Shown: positions 1-10,091 of the stretch, in pieces
Position numbering within the stretch: the stretch's first letter is position 1
Layout: each line of letters starts with the position of its first letter
From: Guillardia theta CCMP2712
Taxonomy: Eukaryota; Cryptophyceae; Pyrenomonadales; Geminigeraceae
NCBI RefSeq assembly: GCF_000315625.1
Contig: NW_005434478.1
Coordinates: 1-64,000 of the forward strand
Reading direction: 5' to 3'
DNA: 64,000 bases
Notes under the pieces: generated by a model
The model's input: the letters and a program-made list of their open reading frames with translations, nothing else
Databases searched by the model: none
What the model was told of the DNA's origin: nothing
Program-made: the position numbers and the translations under genes

Positions 1-180
1 CCATCGCTCTCAGCCTCCTGCTCAAGCGCATCAGTCGCTGCTGCCCTTGGAGAGAAGGCGCTGCCCCTCCTCGCTGCCTTGTTCCCTTGCACCCGTGTCC
101 AGCGCTGCTCGCCGAGGTAAGCTCTGAGCTTTTCTTTCAACATGTTTCGCTTCGATCCCAACGACGGCGTGGCTGCCCTC

Positions 181-399
181 CTAACCCTAAACTCTCGCCT
201 AATGATCCGTCTCAAGGGGTTCCCAACCTTGGGAGGTTGGCCCATTGTCCTATAGGCCCCTTAGGCCTGGTTGCTTCCGTATTAGCTGTTTTCAGTAACG
301 ATGTCCTCCGGGCCCGTTCCAATTCCGATCCCGGTCCCCCTTCAGTGTTTTCGCCAAGTACCGTTGCCTTTCCTGCCTTCTTTCTAAACCCTAAACCCT
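181..399. promoter_or_regulatory. telobox-like motifs upstream of the first gene
   Basis: Two copies of the plant-type telomeric or telobox motif AAACCCTA (or AACCCTAA) occur here. One is near 181-192 and a tandem copy, TAAACCCTAAACCCT, lies at 385-399, about 45 bases before the likely start codon at 445. In plants such boxes sit in promoters of housekeeping genes. They could equally be short interstitial telomeric repeats. The motif is seen directly; the promoter role is inference. The rest of 1-444 holds no recognised gene. Confidence 0.35.
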
Positions 400-444
400 G
401 AGATCCGGCTTTTCGGGTTTTTTTGAGGGTACTGCATTTCCCAT

Positions 445-3400
445 ATGAACAATGTTATCGGCAATGGAAGCGAGAACGAGTGCCTTAACGATCTAGTCTT
501 GCTTGCCTGTAGAAAAGGAGGGAATAAGACTGCCATACAATCAATCAGCCAAACCGGTATCATTAATGATTCCATCACATATGACGAACTTGCCCAACGC
601 TCCTCAAACATCGCAATCCAATTAAAGAAATTGTTCTCTCTTGTGCCAGAAGATGTGGTGGCAGTACAAGTCGATGATGACTTCAATCAAGATGATGCAT
701 ATCGAAGACGAAGGACGATTGATGTGTTGACAGCAAACTTAGGCATCTTCATGTCAGGCGGGTGTTCAATCTTTCTTCACGGACCAAATGTCGTCGAAGA
801 GATGAAGACGTTTGGTGCGAGGGTGTTGATCTTGCTGAGTGATTGCATCCCTGATGAAACATTGAAAACATCTGCCTTAGATGTGCGTGTGGTCAAATTT
901 GAGGAACTGATTGGAGTAGGTGGAGGGCCAAAAGATGTAGACACCCTTGGGAAGACAGGTCACCAGACAGCCGGATTCCATGCAGCTTGGTACAGCTTTG
1001 AATCGGACCCACATTCAAGTTCTGCTCGTAGAATTTGTGAACACAGGAATATTTCAGACTATGTTATACATCGTTGGGACAACCTTGTCGCAAAAGGCAT
1101 CTTTGCGAACGATTTGAAGGAGCAACAGCGTACCCCTAACGTCCTGATGATACCAACAAGGCTGGATGAGGTACAATTGACGTGGCAACTTTTGCTTCTG
1201 ATTCCACCCCAGGAGTTTTTTATGGCAGATATACTTGCTGTACTGCTTGCGGGAGGAACTTTGCAAATTCTGAAATTTTCTGATGTATTTAACGATGCAA
1301 TGCACAGGAATTCGTACGCAAATTTGATTCTTTTTCTTGTTCAGGTGATCGATCCGACCTGTGTTAGTAAAATCCAACCAACGTATTTGACCTATCAAAC
1401 TTTCCTTGATGGCCTACAGTAATTATGAACGCAGCATTATTTGTTGTCCTTTAAAGGTACGCCAACAAGTTTTCGAAGCGCTTTCAGCACAGGAGGGAAA
1501 ACCTAAAATGATTTCTTTCTATGACCAGCAAAATGAAGACGATGACACGCATTTTGACAGTCTGCTCAAACACATGCAAAGATTTCAACTTGATGCCGTA
1601 CAAGTTTGGTCTGGACAACTGAATTCGTGTCCTTCACAGACAACACTCATAAAAGGTAAATTTTGACAAGAAGCACGCAAAGAACTAGATATCGATTCAT
1701 TCCTTTCCAGATCACAATGATGCCAATCTTACAAAAAGTCATCAGAAGAACATCACTCTTGATTGGTCACAGACACAGATTCCTGCTTCTACTTCTAGGA
1801 TTGAAACGATTCTCGGAACTTGTACAGATGTAATTGGTGAAAGCGGGAAGTGCATATTATTGGTCTTTGCAGAAGGGAATACAAAGCTGGAATCTAAATC
1901 AGCATGTGCCGTTCTTCGTGTTCAGATGATAAGGAGCAATCCACGTTTTGGTCGCTCCATGTCTTCCAAAATTTCAATCACTCCCCATTCTGGTAAGCGA
2001 GTGACTGAACGAATCAAACTTGATTGTTCAAAAAATTCTACATTTGTCGACATACCATTTAACGCCTTTGATGAGATTTTGATCTCATCCAAACCTTTCA
2101 TAGAGGTTATTATTCAAGGGGCAGAGGTTCTCGATAACATTGCATTTGTTTCGATAGCTTTCTGCTCATACTTTTCCAGGGAGACGGATTTGATGTTCGT
2201 TTCAGTTTTGTTCTAAGGAAATCATATTCGATCTTTGCACAAATCGAACCCACGCACCAAAGCTATTCTTTGGTGAACCTGTACTCTTAGGTTGACAACG
2301 GAATGACTGATGATTTTTGTAGAGCAACGAGGAGCACTTGAACGTGCATTTCACTCCTCACAGTCAGCAGCTAATTTTTCTGAATTTCGCTTTGAATAAG
2401 AAAGGCAGAAAGCAGCAGTCTGGCATCAACTTAATGTCTGAATGCTTAGACTGGCATTCCTTGGCCAAACAGTATGCGGACCCATGCATACAAATCACAA
2501 ATGCTTCTGAACAGATACAAGTAAGCACAAGCTTTCAAGCTGACAGTTTTGGGTGTTTGTGTGTAAGCTGGCATTCGTTATACCCAAGCCAGATGTGTTC
2601 AGATCTGATCTTCAATAGACCGATGGAGGAGATTTTGGTGCTTACATCCAGAGACTGCTTCAATCCTGAATCCTGATGCAGGAACATGGATGGACGGTAT
2701 GTATTAATTGTCGGGCCTGGAGCAAAATCAAGAGCTTTTTACCTTTGGTACACAAATTGAGCACACAAGCTCTCAGCGCATCTACTGAAAATGGCAACCG
2801 AGTATGCAGCTTTACTCTTTCACTTCCAGAGTCCAGCGCTGTTGATGTAACCGTACAAGTTGCTGGTGAACTAGATATCTTGCCATCAACATTGCTTAAC
2901 CATATCAAACTTTTCAAAACTCTTTTTGATCCCATTGATGCGTAAGTGCTCTCTTTTTGAACTTTAATCCCACTCACGGGCGATTGATACAGATTTGAGC
3001 TTTCTCGAAACTCAACGACTTTTGACGTGGAAGATGAGGATCACTTGACCTACGGCGAAATAGAGGTTTTGCCGTTCTTGGCTCTTATGAGCAGCGTTCG
3101 AGACTTGTTTCCTCCGAATCCCATTTTCTGTGACTTGGGCTGTGGTAATTTGTTGAGGACAAGAGTCTTGAGGGATTGACTGGCTGAAGGATCTGGACGA
3201 GCTGTTATCGCCATGGCGCTTGCAGAGAATCATTTCAAGTTCAATTTCAGACGTTTTATTGGCATCGAATTGCTCCCTACCCTTTGTAAAGCAGCTCATG
3301 CTGTTCATCAGAAAATGATATCTTCTTGCGGCAAAGTGGTGGGTGATAGGAAATGTTCACCAGTTGAATATTATCAGAGCGACTTTCTTGAAAACGACAA

Positions 3401-3622
3401 CTGGACTTGCGCGAATGTTATCTACATTGCATCGCTTTGTTTTGATGCAAACCTGATGTCTAAGTTGTACCAGAAGGCTACTGCTCTGCAAGCAGGTTGA
3501 TATCATGATAGATATTCATATCTGACCTTACGGTAGATTCTGTCGTTCTTACATTGGAGAGATTTCCAGCAGAAGCAACAAAGCACTTCACAATGCTTCG
3601 GTTTGTCGTTCTAAAACGATGA
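445..3622 (+). CDS. adenylation-like domain fused to DOT1-like SAM methyltransferase (multi-exon)
   Basis: The first exon, from ATG 445, resembles the N-terminal part of AMP-binding/NRPS adenylation enzymes: ITYDELAQRSSNIAIQL near residue 46, then a LGIFMSGG segment and later ADILAVLLAGGTLQIL. The canonical phosphate-binding loop was not seen, so activity is doubtful. The last exons carry a class I methyltransferase close to the DOT1-like family. It is restored by removing a 44-nt intron at 3146-3189, which gives DLGCGSGRAV, then GIELLPTL, YYQSDFLEND and IYIASLCFD. A final intron ends just before DSVVLTLERFP, and the stop is at 3620-3622. Other probable introns lie near 1345-1456, 1656-1710, 2210-2322 and 2945-2995. 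The splice around 1345-1456 is ambiguous: an alternative reading keeps coding to 1418. The middle third matches nothing I recognise. The fusion could be two genes wrongly joined, although no clean stop separates them. Confidence 0.6.
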
Positions 3623-3999
3623 AAAACGCGTCTTACGTGTAGCTTGCGACAGATGTGAGGAGATGGTGATGAGTTGGGGTGTCTGCGAGGTCTTCGTTTA
3701 CATTCGCAACAGTGTATGAGACTGGACGTGAACGATTGTTGTAAGTGATGAGGCTGGAAACTTGTAAAAGGACAATCGTGGAATTCTCAGTAATCTGCAC
3801 TTGTCGGACACAATCTGTTGCTGAATTGAGCTTACACCCATACTGCACTTTGTTGATTTTCAACTTTTCATTCCAAAAGGATACCGAGGTAAGTTTTGAA
3901 TATGCAAACTTAAGAGTTCGAAAAGAGTAGGAGCGTCTCATGTGAGAACCTACGTGGTCAAAATCATATGAAAAACCTCTACGAGAAAGCAAAGTTAAA

Positions 4000-5093
4000 C
4001 TACAAATCCTCCAATTGCTTGCGTTTCCATGCTCTAGAATAAACTCCGTTGATCGCTCCCGGGCTGTCTCGCGTCATATCCGTCATACTAATAGTCATCC
4101 CAGTCATCTTCCCGAACTCCTTGCTCAACTTGCTGTTGAATGCCTCAACAGCCCACCTAGAAAAGCGTCAGGCTGAAATGAAAACCTGCACAAGTTGTAC
4201 TCGCGAGACTCCAATCAAACTATCATCACTCACTTTGTGTAATCCAAATCTTCGCTGTCCCCAACACAAGCTTCTTTGAGCAAGATCGCTTTGCAGCCAG
4301 CTTCTTTGATCTTTTGTACGTACTCCCTTTCATTAGCATTCTTCTGCATCGCTTGTACTTGTGCTATGATTGGTAGTTTGTCACCACCCAGGGCTTGTAC
4401 AATGGAAACAGTATCCTCAATCTCCTCAGCAGCAACAAGAAACACATCTGGTTTACACTTCAAGGCCTCATCGACCTGACCATTCTTCTTGATGCTGACT
4501 ACTGTTTCAAGCCCTAGCTGAGCAGCTGAGCTCACAATCTCCTGGGCCTTCTCCAATCCAACGTCACTGAGCGAGATTGTAACTGCTGAGGCACCCACGG
4601 ACACAGCAGCTTCGAGCTCCGAGGTGTCAGCAACCTTGCTGTTGTACACAACGGGGCAAGGACCTGGAAAACTGCCTTTGGCCTGCTTCTGCTCTTCGGC
4701 GAGAAGTTTGACACGCATGAGAGCTGCGGGTTTGTCTTTAGTAACCCATATCGATGCCGTCTTTGCGTTTCTTAGCTGCATGGACAGGCTCGACAATCTA
4801 ACCTCACTGAGTTCACCATTGGTTGGAAGGAACTCCACACTTACTGTTGTCGCGCCTGTCGACTTCTTCAAGCACTTTGCCAAGGGTCCTGGTTTCTTGG
4901 CAGATGCTGCCGACTGCATAGAAAGAGAAATAGAAGACGACCACCTGACAGATTGTACCGCATGTTTCGATAGGTAACTAATTCTTGAAACTGCAAGTGA
5001 TGAAGTTGAGAAGCACTCGAAGATTGCTAAGCAGCAAAGTAGTGACGCAGAGAAAAGGTAGGACAAAGCGAAGCGCTTCATAGATCTCGGCAT
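4000..5093 (-). CDS. plastid-targeted TIM-barrel protein, indole-3-glycerol-phosphate-synthase-like
   Basis: There are two exons, with a 77-nt GT..AG intron at 4157-4233. Splicing joins DYTK to WAVEAFNSKL and ends in RKQLEDL before a TAG at 4000-4002. Residues 1-30 form a hydrophobic signal peptide (LSYLFSASLLCCLAIF). A Ser-rich stretch follows, which fits a bipartite plastid signal of a complex plastid. The body shows the alternating strand/helix pattern of a (beta/alpha)8 barrel: CPVVYNSKVADTSELEAAVS, GASAVTISLSDVGLEKAQEI, LGLETVVSIKKNGQVDEAL, and KEAGCKAILLKEACVGD. This order and spacing resemble IGPS (TrpC) beta-strands 3-8. The catalytic Lys and Glu pattern of true TrpC is not obvious, so the substrate is uncertain. 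The C-terminal tail (MTGMTISMTDMTRD) is Met/Thr-rich. It converges with the upstream methyltransferase gene over 377 bp. Confidence 0.65.
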
Positions 5094-5385
5094 CTGGGCG
5101 AACGAACGTGTCAGCTTTCAGAATGTCCTGCAAAACTGACGAGTCTCCTCTTGCTGCCTAAACCCATCCTGAACTCTATCCGTCTTCTACTCCGTCTATG
5201 GTATTATCATGCTTGTTTTCTCCCCTGCTGGTATGTTGTTTTATCTTGTCTCCTTCACTTCTCCCTAGATTTCCGCTCTTGGCCTTGTTCGCATGTCAGT
5301 CCTCGTTTTTCTTTCTCGAACCTTCGAAGCCGACCCCGCCTCACCAGGCAAGAGCGGCCGCCTAAAAATAGATACGTAAGGTATG

Positions 5386-6140
5386 ATCTTTAACTTAAAT
5401 TTGAGTAAAAGTAAGGTAAATAGGCTCGGACTAGAAAAGATCCGAGGGCATCGTAATGCATATGCTCAGCACGTCCCGCCGCCAAAGGCCTTTCTTCCCA
5501 TCATCGCCAGCACTGATGGCCTCTTGCAGGACGATGCGTTGCGCTTTCTGTGGTGGCTGGCGGATCGCTCGGCGAACAAGGAAACGGCAGCGCTGGATGG
5601 TCTCTCGGCCTCGCAAGACGTCTCAGGTGATCCGACTTGCAAACGCATCCGGTCCAGGATCTTTCGTCAGCTCAAGGCCTCCCTGTCCTACGCTGCCATC
5701 ATCGCGGGTGCATCCCGGTATGCGTCTCATGCCTTCGGCGGCGGCCACCGCGACATCGCTGGCATGGCGGCGCGGGGGGATTGTCCAGCGCGCAGTTAAG
5801 TGAAGGTATCAGTTCACCGTTAAGTTTGGGGGACAGCAGTCGGCAGGATTGGGGTTGGTTCTCGCTGTCTTTCTCTTCTCGCCGTTTGGCCTGTGCGACA
5901 GTGTCAGGGTCAAGCCTCCTCGACTCTCCTGATTGTCCTCGTACTGATCTTTAACTTAACTTTGAGTAAAAGATCAGAAAATCATGGCACAGGCCTTTTA
6001 CGTTACTCTCATGGCAGCCTGTGAAGCCGCCCGGTCTGTGACTCCAAGACCCGCTCGGAGCCCGACCGTAGCTGGCGCGGCACACACCGCCGGAGACAGG
6101 TCCGACTGCCGCCGGACCGCGCGGGATAAATTTCAATGTT
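5386..6140 (+). repeat. dispersed repeat element, copy 1, with core motif at 5887-5969
   Basis: This intergenic stretch lies between two minus-strand genes. It opens with GATCTTTAACTTAAATTTG (5386 on) and carries the fuller core at 5887-5969, which reads through GATTGTCCTCGTACTGATC and on to TTAACTTTGAGTAAA. The same core recurs near 8851-8943 (inverted), 26487-26547 (inverted), 41482-41518 and 51910-51990. The segment CGTAATGCATATGCTCAGC at 5451 is also echoed near 41289. An open frame at 5383-5799 (about 138 codons, with RFLWWLADRSANKETAALD) lies inside. It could be a remnant of an element-encoded protein, but I cannot assign it. The part after 5970 is GC-rich, like other copies. Confidence 0.6.
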
Positions 6141-6302
6141 ATCATAGTTTTGAGCTTTTTCATTAGACATCATGAGTACTAGGCTAGATCAAGGCTGGTC
6201 GAAATCCGATGGGATCGATTGATCATATCATGCCAGATGCTAGCCACGACGAGCCAATCACGGTAACGAAAACCCAAAAAAATAAATGAGTCCAAGTCAT
6301 CA

Positions 6303-8532
6303 TCATTCTTTTCTCTTCTCCTTTTTCGCCTTTTTCTCTTTCTTTGCCTGTTTTGCAACCTCATCAGACACACGAGCGCAAGAGTGAACCCCCTCTACCT
6401 TTTTGTCTTTCTTATCCTTCTTTCTGTCCAATTCCATGAAGTCTGCTCCTCCTTCGCTTCCTCCAGATGAGGGAGTGATAGGCGCCGATTCCTTCTTTCT
6501 ACCTCGAAAATCATCGGCATCACTGTCGTCTCCCGACCATTCTGCCACCATGGTTTTCTTTGCAACGGCAATCAGATACCAAGTCAAACACAGGACTCTC
6601 CTGATTCACCTGAGATTTTTTGGCGCTCTTGCTTCTTTTAGAGACCTCGGCATCTTCTTCATCAGAGTAAAATCCAGAGAGATCATCGACAATGCCAAGC
6701 TCATTCACTTCAGGCTCTTTCTGTTGAATCGGTTTTTTCTTCTTGTCATGTTTCGTCCCAGAATTGTGGCTATCTTTGTGCTACAGAAGGAAATTTCAGA
6801 ATAAACAACGATACTGGATAATGGCAAACCTTTCGAGGAGCTTCTTCCTCTTTTTGCTTGGTGTCGGGCGGAGGCATGGATAGACGCTGCTCATCCTCTA
6901 GTGTCTGATTGATACTTGATTTTGTCTCTTCAACCCATGAGGAAGGGACTGAAAACTTGAGTCCGGCCGTCGGTTTCGGCTGAGATGCAAGGCTGTCGTG
7001 AGGGATCGTCTTTTCACTCTGACTAATTGCTTCAACGCCAGCAGGTCCTCCTTCGTCTTCAGGTCGCGAGTGGTCAACGCTTGAAGATGCCGCAAATGAC
7101 AGAGCGAGAAACTCAGTGTAATCCTTTTTGCAGGTATCAATACAAAGTTTTCGAAAGCACAAGAAAATTAAATGCCTTTTGTCAATTTTGTACCTGGTTG
7201 TGAGAAGCTTTGTGGCGCAGTTTGATTGCTCCATCTACTTCCTTCATAGTCTTTTTTACTTCTTGCCGGTATTCTTCAATCTAAAGAATGTTGGTTCTTG
7301 ACATTCATACAGCACGTACCTTAATGTGATATAAACATATTTGCAAGAATGCTTCAACAGCTGAGCGTGGATGGTCAGCTTGGTAATATGTGAGAAAAAA
7401 CATTGTTACCAGGCATTCCGAACATGTTCGATAGACAGCATTCACAGAAATGCACATTTTCTCCGCAACCAGCCACAAACTAGGAAGTTCAGATATTCAA
7501 AAATGTAACCAAGCAGCACCTGTTGCATTATCTGTCGAGGTGTCATCCAGGTACTGACCAAGTCACGAAAGTTTGCGACGAGCAAGACCTCCATCCCTTG
7601 AATCGCAACTTGAGGAGGCAGGAAATCTCAGAATGGAAAGCACCTTCGGGAATCTCTTCGATGATATCCTTCGCATGTGAAAAAGTCCATTCCTGCATGA
7701 AGATTTCAGCCATCTTCCGCGTCAGTACACGATTCCTTGCCTTGGTAGGATTCACCATAACGATAACCCCATCGGCATCTCCATAAAGCTCCGATAAAGC
7801 TGCATGCAAGTAAGACACTTATCTCATCTCCATCACTTTTCACCTGTGTTGCTCGCTTTGGTTGTTTTCTTCGAAGAAAATCGCTTTTTTTCTTCATGAG
7901 ATATTTTGAGACTGTTATTCTGGGCACTTGAGGTCATTTGAGAAATGCAACAACATTTTTGAAAACCTGATCATCGTCGGTTTTCCTCGTGTCTGCTTCA
8001 GGTACGACAACCATTGTAAGTTGTACATCCTGTACGCTAGTTCAGATCCAAGGTTTCACGTTTTGGGATTCCCAAAAACCTGCCCTGCATCTGCCGCCCA
8101 TTGCACCTTCACCACTTCAGGTGCGTCTTGCAAGGATCATAAGCCTTGTGTGATAAATTAAGGAATTCTCTACCCGATTTTGAAGGAGCATATTTCGAGT
8201 CGAAGAGGCCTCCACTTAATAGTTTAGAGAGCATAGTCTTGCCGGTTTCCTTTTCCCACTCTCATCATTTTGAAATGATTAGGAAAATCAGCTTGCAACC
8301 TTTTCGCCTCTGATTACTAACTTCAGTTGATGCAAAGATGTTCTTCCAAATCGCTGAAATTAAGAAGTAAATAACCGGAAGTCAGAGTTATCATAATCCA
8401 CCTGATTCATCTGCTTGTCCATCATCTTGATGTTTCTCCTACAAAGCAGTTAGAACGTTTTGATCGAACAATGAATAGGAGGCTACTTTCGCTGCTCATC
8501 GGTGAGGGATGAAGCCTGCACATTGCCCATTA
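6303..8532 (-). CDS. RABL6-like: RABL6/Parf-like Ras-family GTPase with long basic C-terminal tail
   Basis: This is a multi-exon gene read on the minus strand from ATG 8530-8532 (MGNVQASSLTDEQRK). After two or three short introns the G1 region reads KLVIRGEKETGKTMLSKLL. It then gives YGDADGVIVMVNPTK, joined over a GC-AG intron to EWTFSHAKDIIEEIPE, and VAIQGMEVLLVANFRDL. This is the same order as RABL6 (VIRGDRNTGKT, GVVMMFDITKQWTF, VPVCVLGNYRDM). Next come a short helical region (RSAVEAFLQICLYHIK) and an acidic, Pro/Ser-rich disordered tail with LGIVDDLSGFYSDEED. The end is a Lys/Glu-rich KKEKKAKKEKRKE, also typical of RABL6. Stop at 6303. RABL6 proteins regulate nuclear and cytoplasmic signalling in animals; the role in protists is unknown. 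The G4 motif appears replaced by ANFRD, as in the family. Confidence 0.85.
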
Positions 8533-8780
8533 TGATGTTCGACCTGAAACCAGATCAGCACGGTAAAACAAGGCAATTTGTCAGATTAGATCCCCTTTCA
8601 TGCAGAGTTCCTCAATCTTTCCCAGCCACTAAACTGTCCCTTGAGCTATCTGACTTCTTCATCTAGAACTCTCTTGGTTCTTCCAGCCCCTCGCACCAGC
8701 TTTGTTCCTTCAGCTCCCTACTGCGATAAAAGCTATCCGATCACCAGTTGTGATGACAGTGCTTCATGCTCACAAGGCTG
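8533..8780. other. 5' region of the RABL6-like gene
   Basis: This stretch holds no recognised gene. It includes the upstream region of the minus-strand RABL6-like gene and AT-balanced sequence up to the start of the GC-rich repeat island. Short open frames here match nothing and lack codon bias. Confidence 0.4.
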
Positions 8781-9600
8781 TATTCAGTGGCCCTGCCGGG
8801 CGCCCGGGGCCGGCGGGCGGCCGCACTGCATGTGACACGGTCGTGCCAGTTTACTCAAAGTTAAGTCACGTTAAAAATCAGTACGAGGACAATCAGGTCG
8901 GAGAGTGGAGGAGACTTGACCCTGACACTGTCGCACAGGCCAGTTGTACCGTGGCAGCCAGCAACTCGGCCCCCGGATGCCGCCCGGCGGGCCCGCTGGG
9001 CCGCCGCCGGGGCCCGGGGCGGCGCCGGGCCCGGCCCGGGCCCGGCCGGGCCGCGCACTGAGCCAGAGGCTGGCAGGGCCGCTCAGCCGCCGCGTGTCAG
9101 TGCCCCGCGCGGACTCTCATTGGGTTATCTTGGTTCGGATATGACAAGTTGTGCCACAACCACCGCCGGCGCATCATCAGTGATGATGCAGTGCCGCGCC
9201 CCGCCGCCGGGGCCGGGGCCCTGCGGCCACTGCCGGCTGACACCGGGCTGCCGAGAGTCAGGGCCTGGCAATCACTGATCCGGGATCATCCGAGCCGGGC
9301 GGCATTGTAGTACGTCTTGCCAAAGTCACCCGGGTCGGCCCGGACTCAGTCCGATCCTACTAGTTTCTGTCACGGCCAGGACTCCGGGAGTATCCAGGCT
9401 ACTATGATTAGTCTCTCAAATCATCGGATGCCGGACGGTCCGACCGTCGGCTGTCCTCAATTCTTTAACGGTTTCGCCGGTCTACTGTCTTGTTGCGGCA
9501 GCTGAGGTCAATCATCATGATACTGATAAATGATCACGGGCCCGGCCCGGCCCCGCCGCGCGGTCCGACTTGAGTGGCAGTCACGCCCGGCGGCAGTGTA
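8780..9600. repeat. GC-rich repeat island with inverted core-repeat copy (8851-8943)
   Basis: The base composition is extreme, with long runs of CCGGGCCCGG-like words, very unlike the flanking genes. Inside lies the shared repeat core in inverted orientation (8851-8943: TTTACTCAAAGTTAAG followed by ACGAGGACAATCAGG and CGCACAGGCC). Several open frames rich in Arg, Pro, Gly and Ala arise only because the composition lacks stops. Many TGATCATC/CATCATCAGTGATGATG-type short palindromes occur at 9165-9190 and 9510-9535. Similar islands lie at 41140-41520, 51700-52190 and 59745-60030. Confidence 0.65.
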
Positions 9601-10091
9601 ATTAAATACTTGAAAGGTACCGCAATTAAAACAGTAATATGACATATACATACTTTTTAGCATCTATGTGTTTTACTCATTATTCCATTCCTGATAAGTT
9701 TCACTTACCACCTTCGCCACCAGGTACAATCGATTGGTCACTAGAGCCAAATCCCAGTACACATTATGTCTTCTCTAAAAGTCGATTTCGGCGGGGTTCT
9801 AGTCAACCACCCCACCCCAATTAGACCTTGGTGAAAGGCTTGGACTAGACTTCGAGTACCCCTCGTGATCATCACCCACCCTGTAACATAGTTGTTTCCA
9901 AAATCAGATATGACAGTTATTTCCCCTAATTTCAAAGTAACCGTTTTTACCGAAGGGGCGCTGGTATGTTCGGAGGGGAGGAATAGCAACTGGGAGGGTT
10001 AGCAGGGGGAAAGTCCAGCGAGTGATCAGGAATATCTGCTGGACGATTCAGTTTGTTCATTCAACTCCGCGGTTGTCCTTTGGTTCCAGTG
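9600..10091. other. divergent intergenic spacer, no gene recognised
   Basis: This AT-richer segment follows the GC island. It contains a C-rich patch with CAACCACCCCACCCCAATT near 9804-9822, resembling the CCACCCC/GGGGTGG islands in other long divergent spacers here. It forms the upstream region of the lectin/SRCR gene. I see no coding signal. Confidence 0.4.

Noticed and set aside
5383-5799. 138-codon open frame in the repeat element as a host gene
   Set aside because: It lies within a dispersed repeat and resembles no family I know. A fragment of it is echoed at 41289, so it is treated as part of the element.
8780-9278. Several Pro/Gly/Ala/Arg-rich frames in the GC-rich island
   Set aside because: Extreme GC composition removes stops in all frames. 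No start context, introns or domains.
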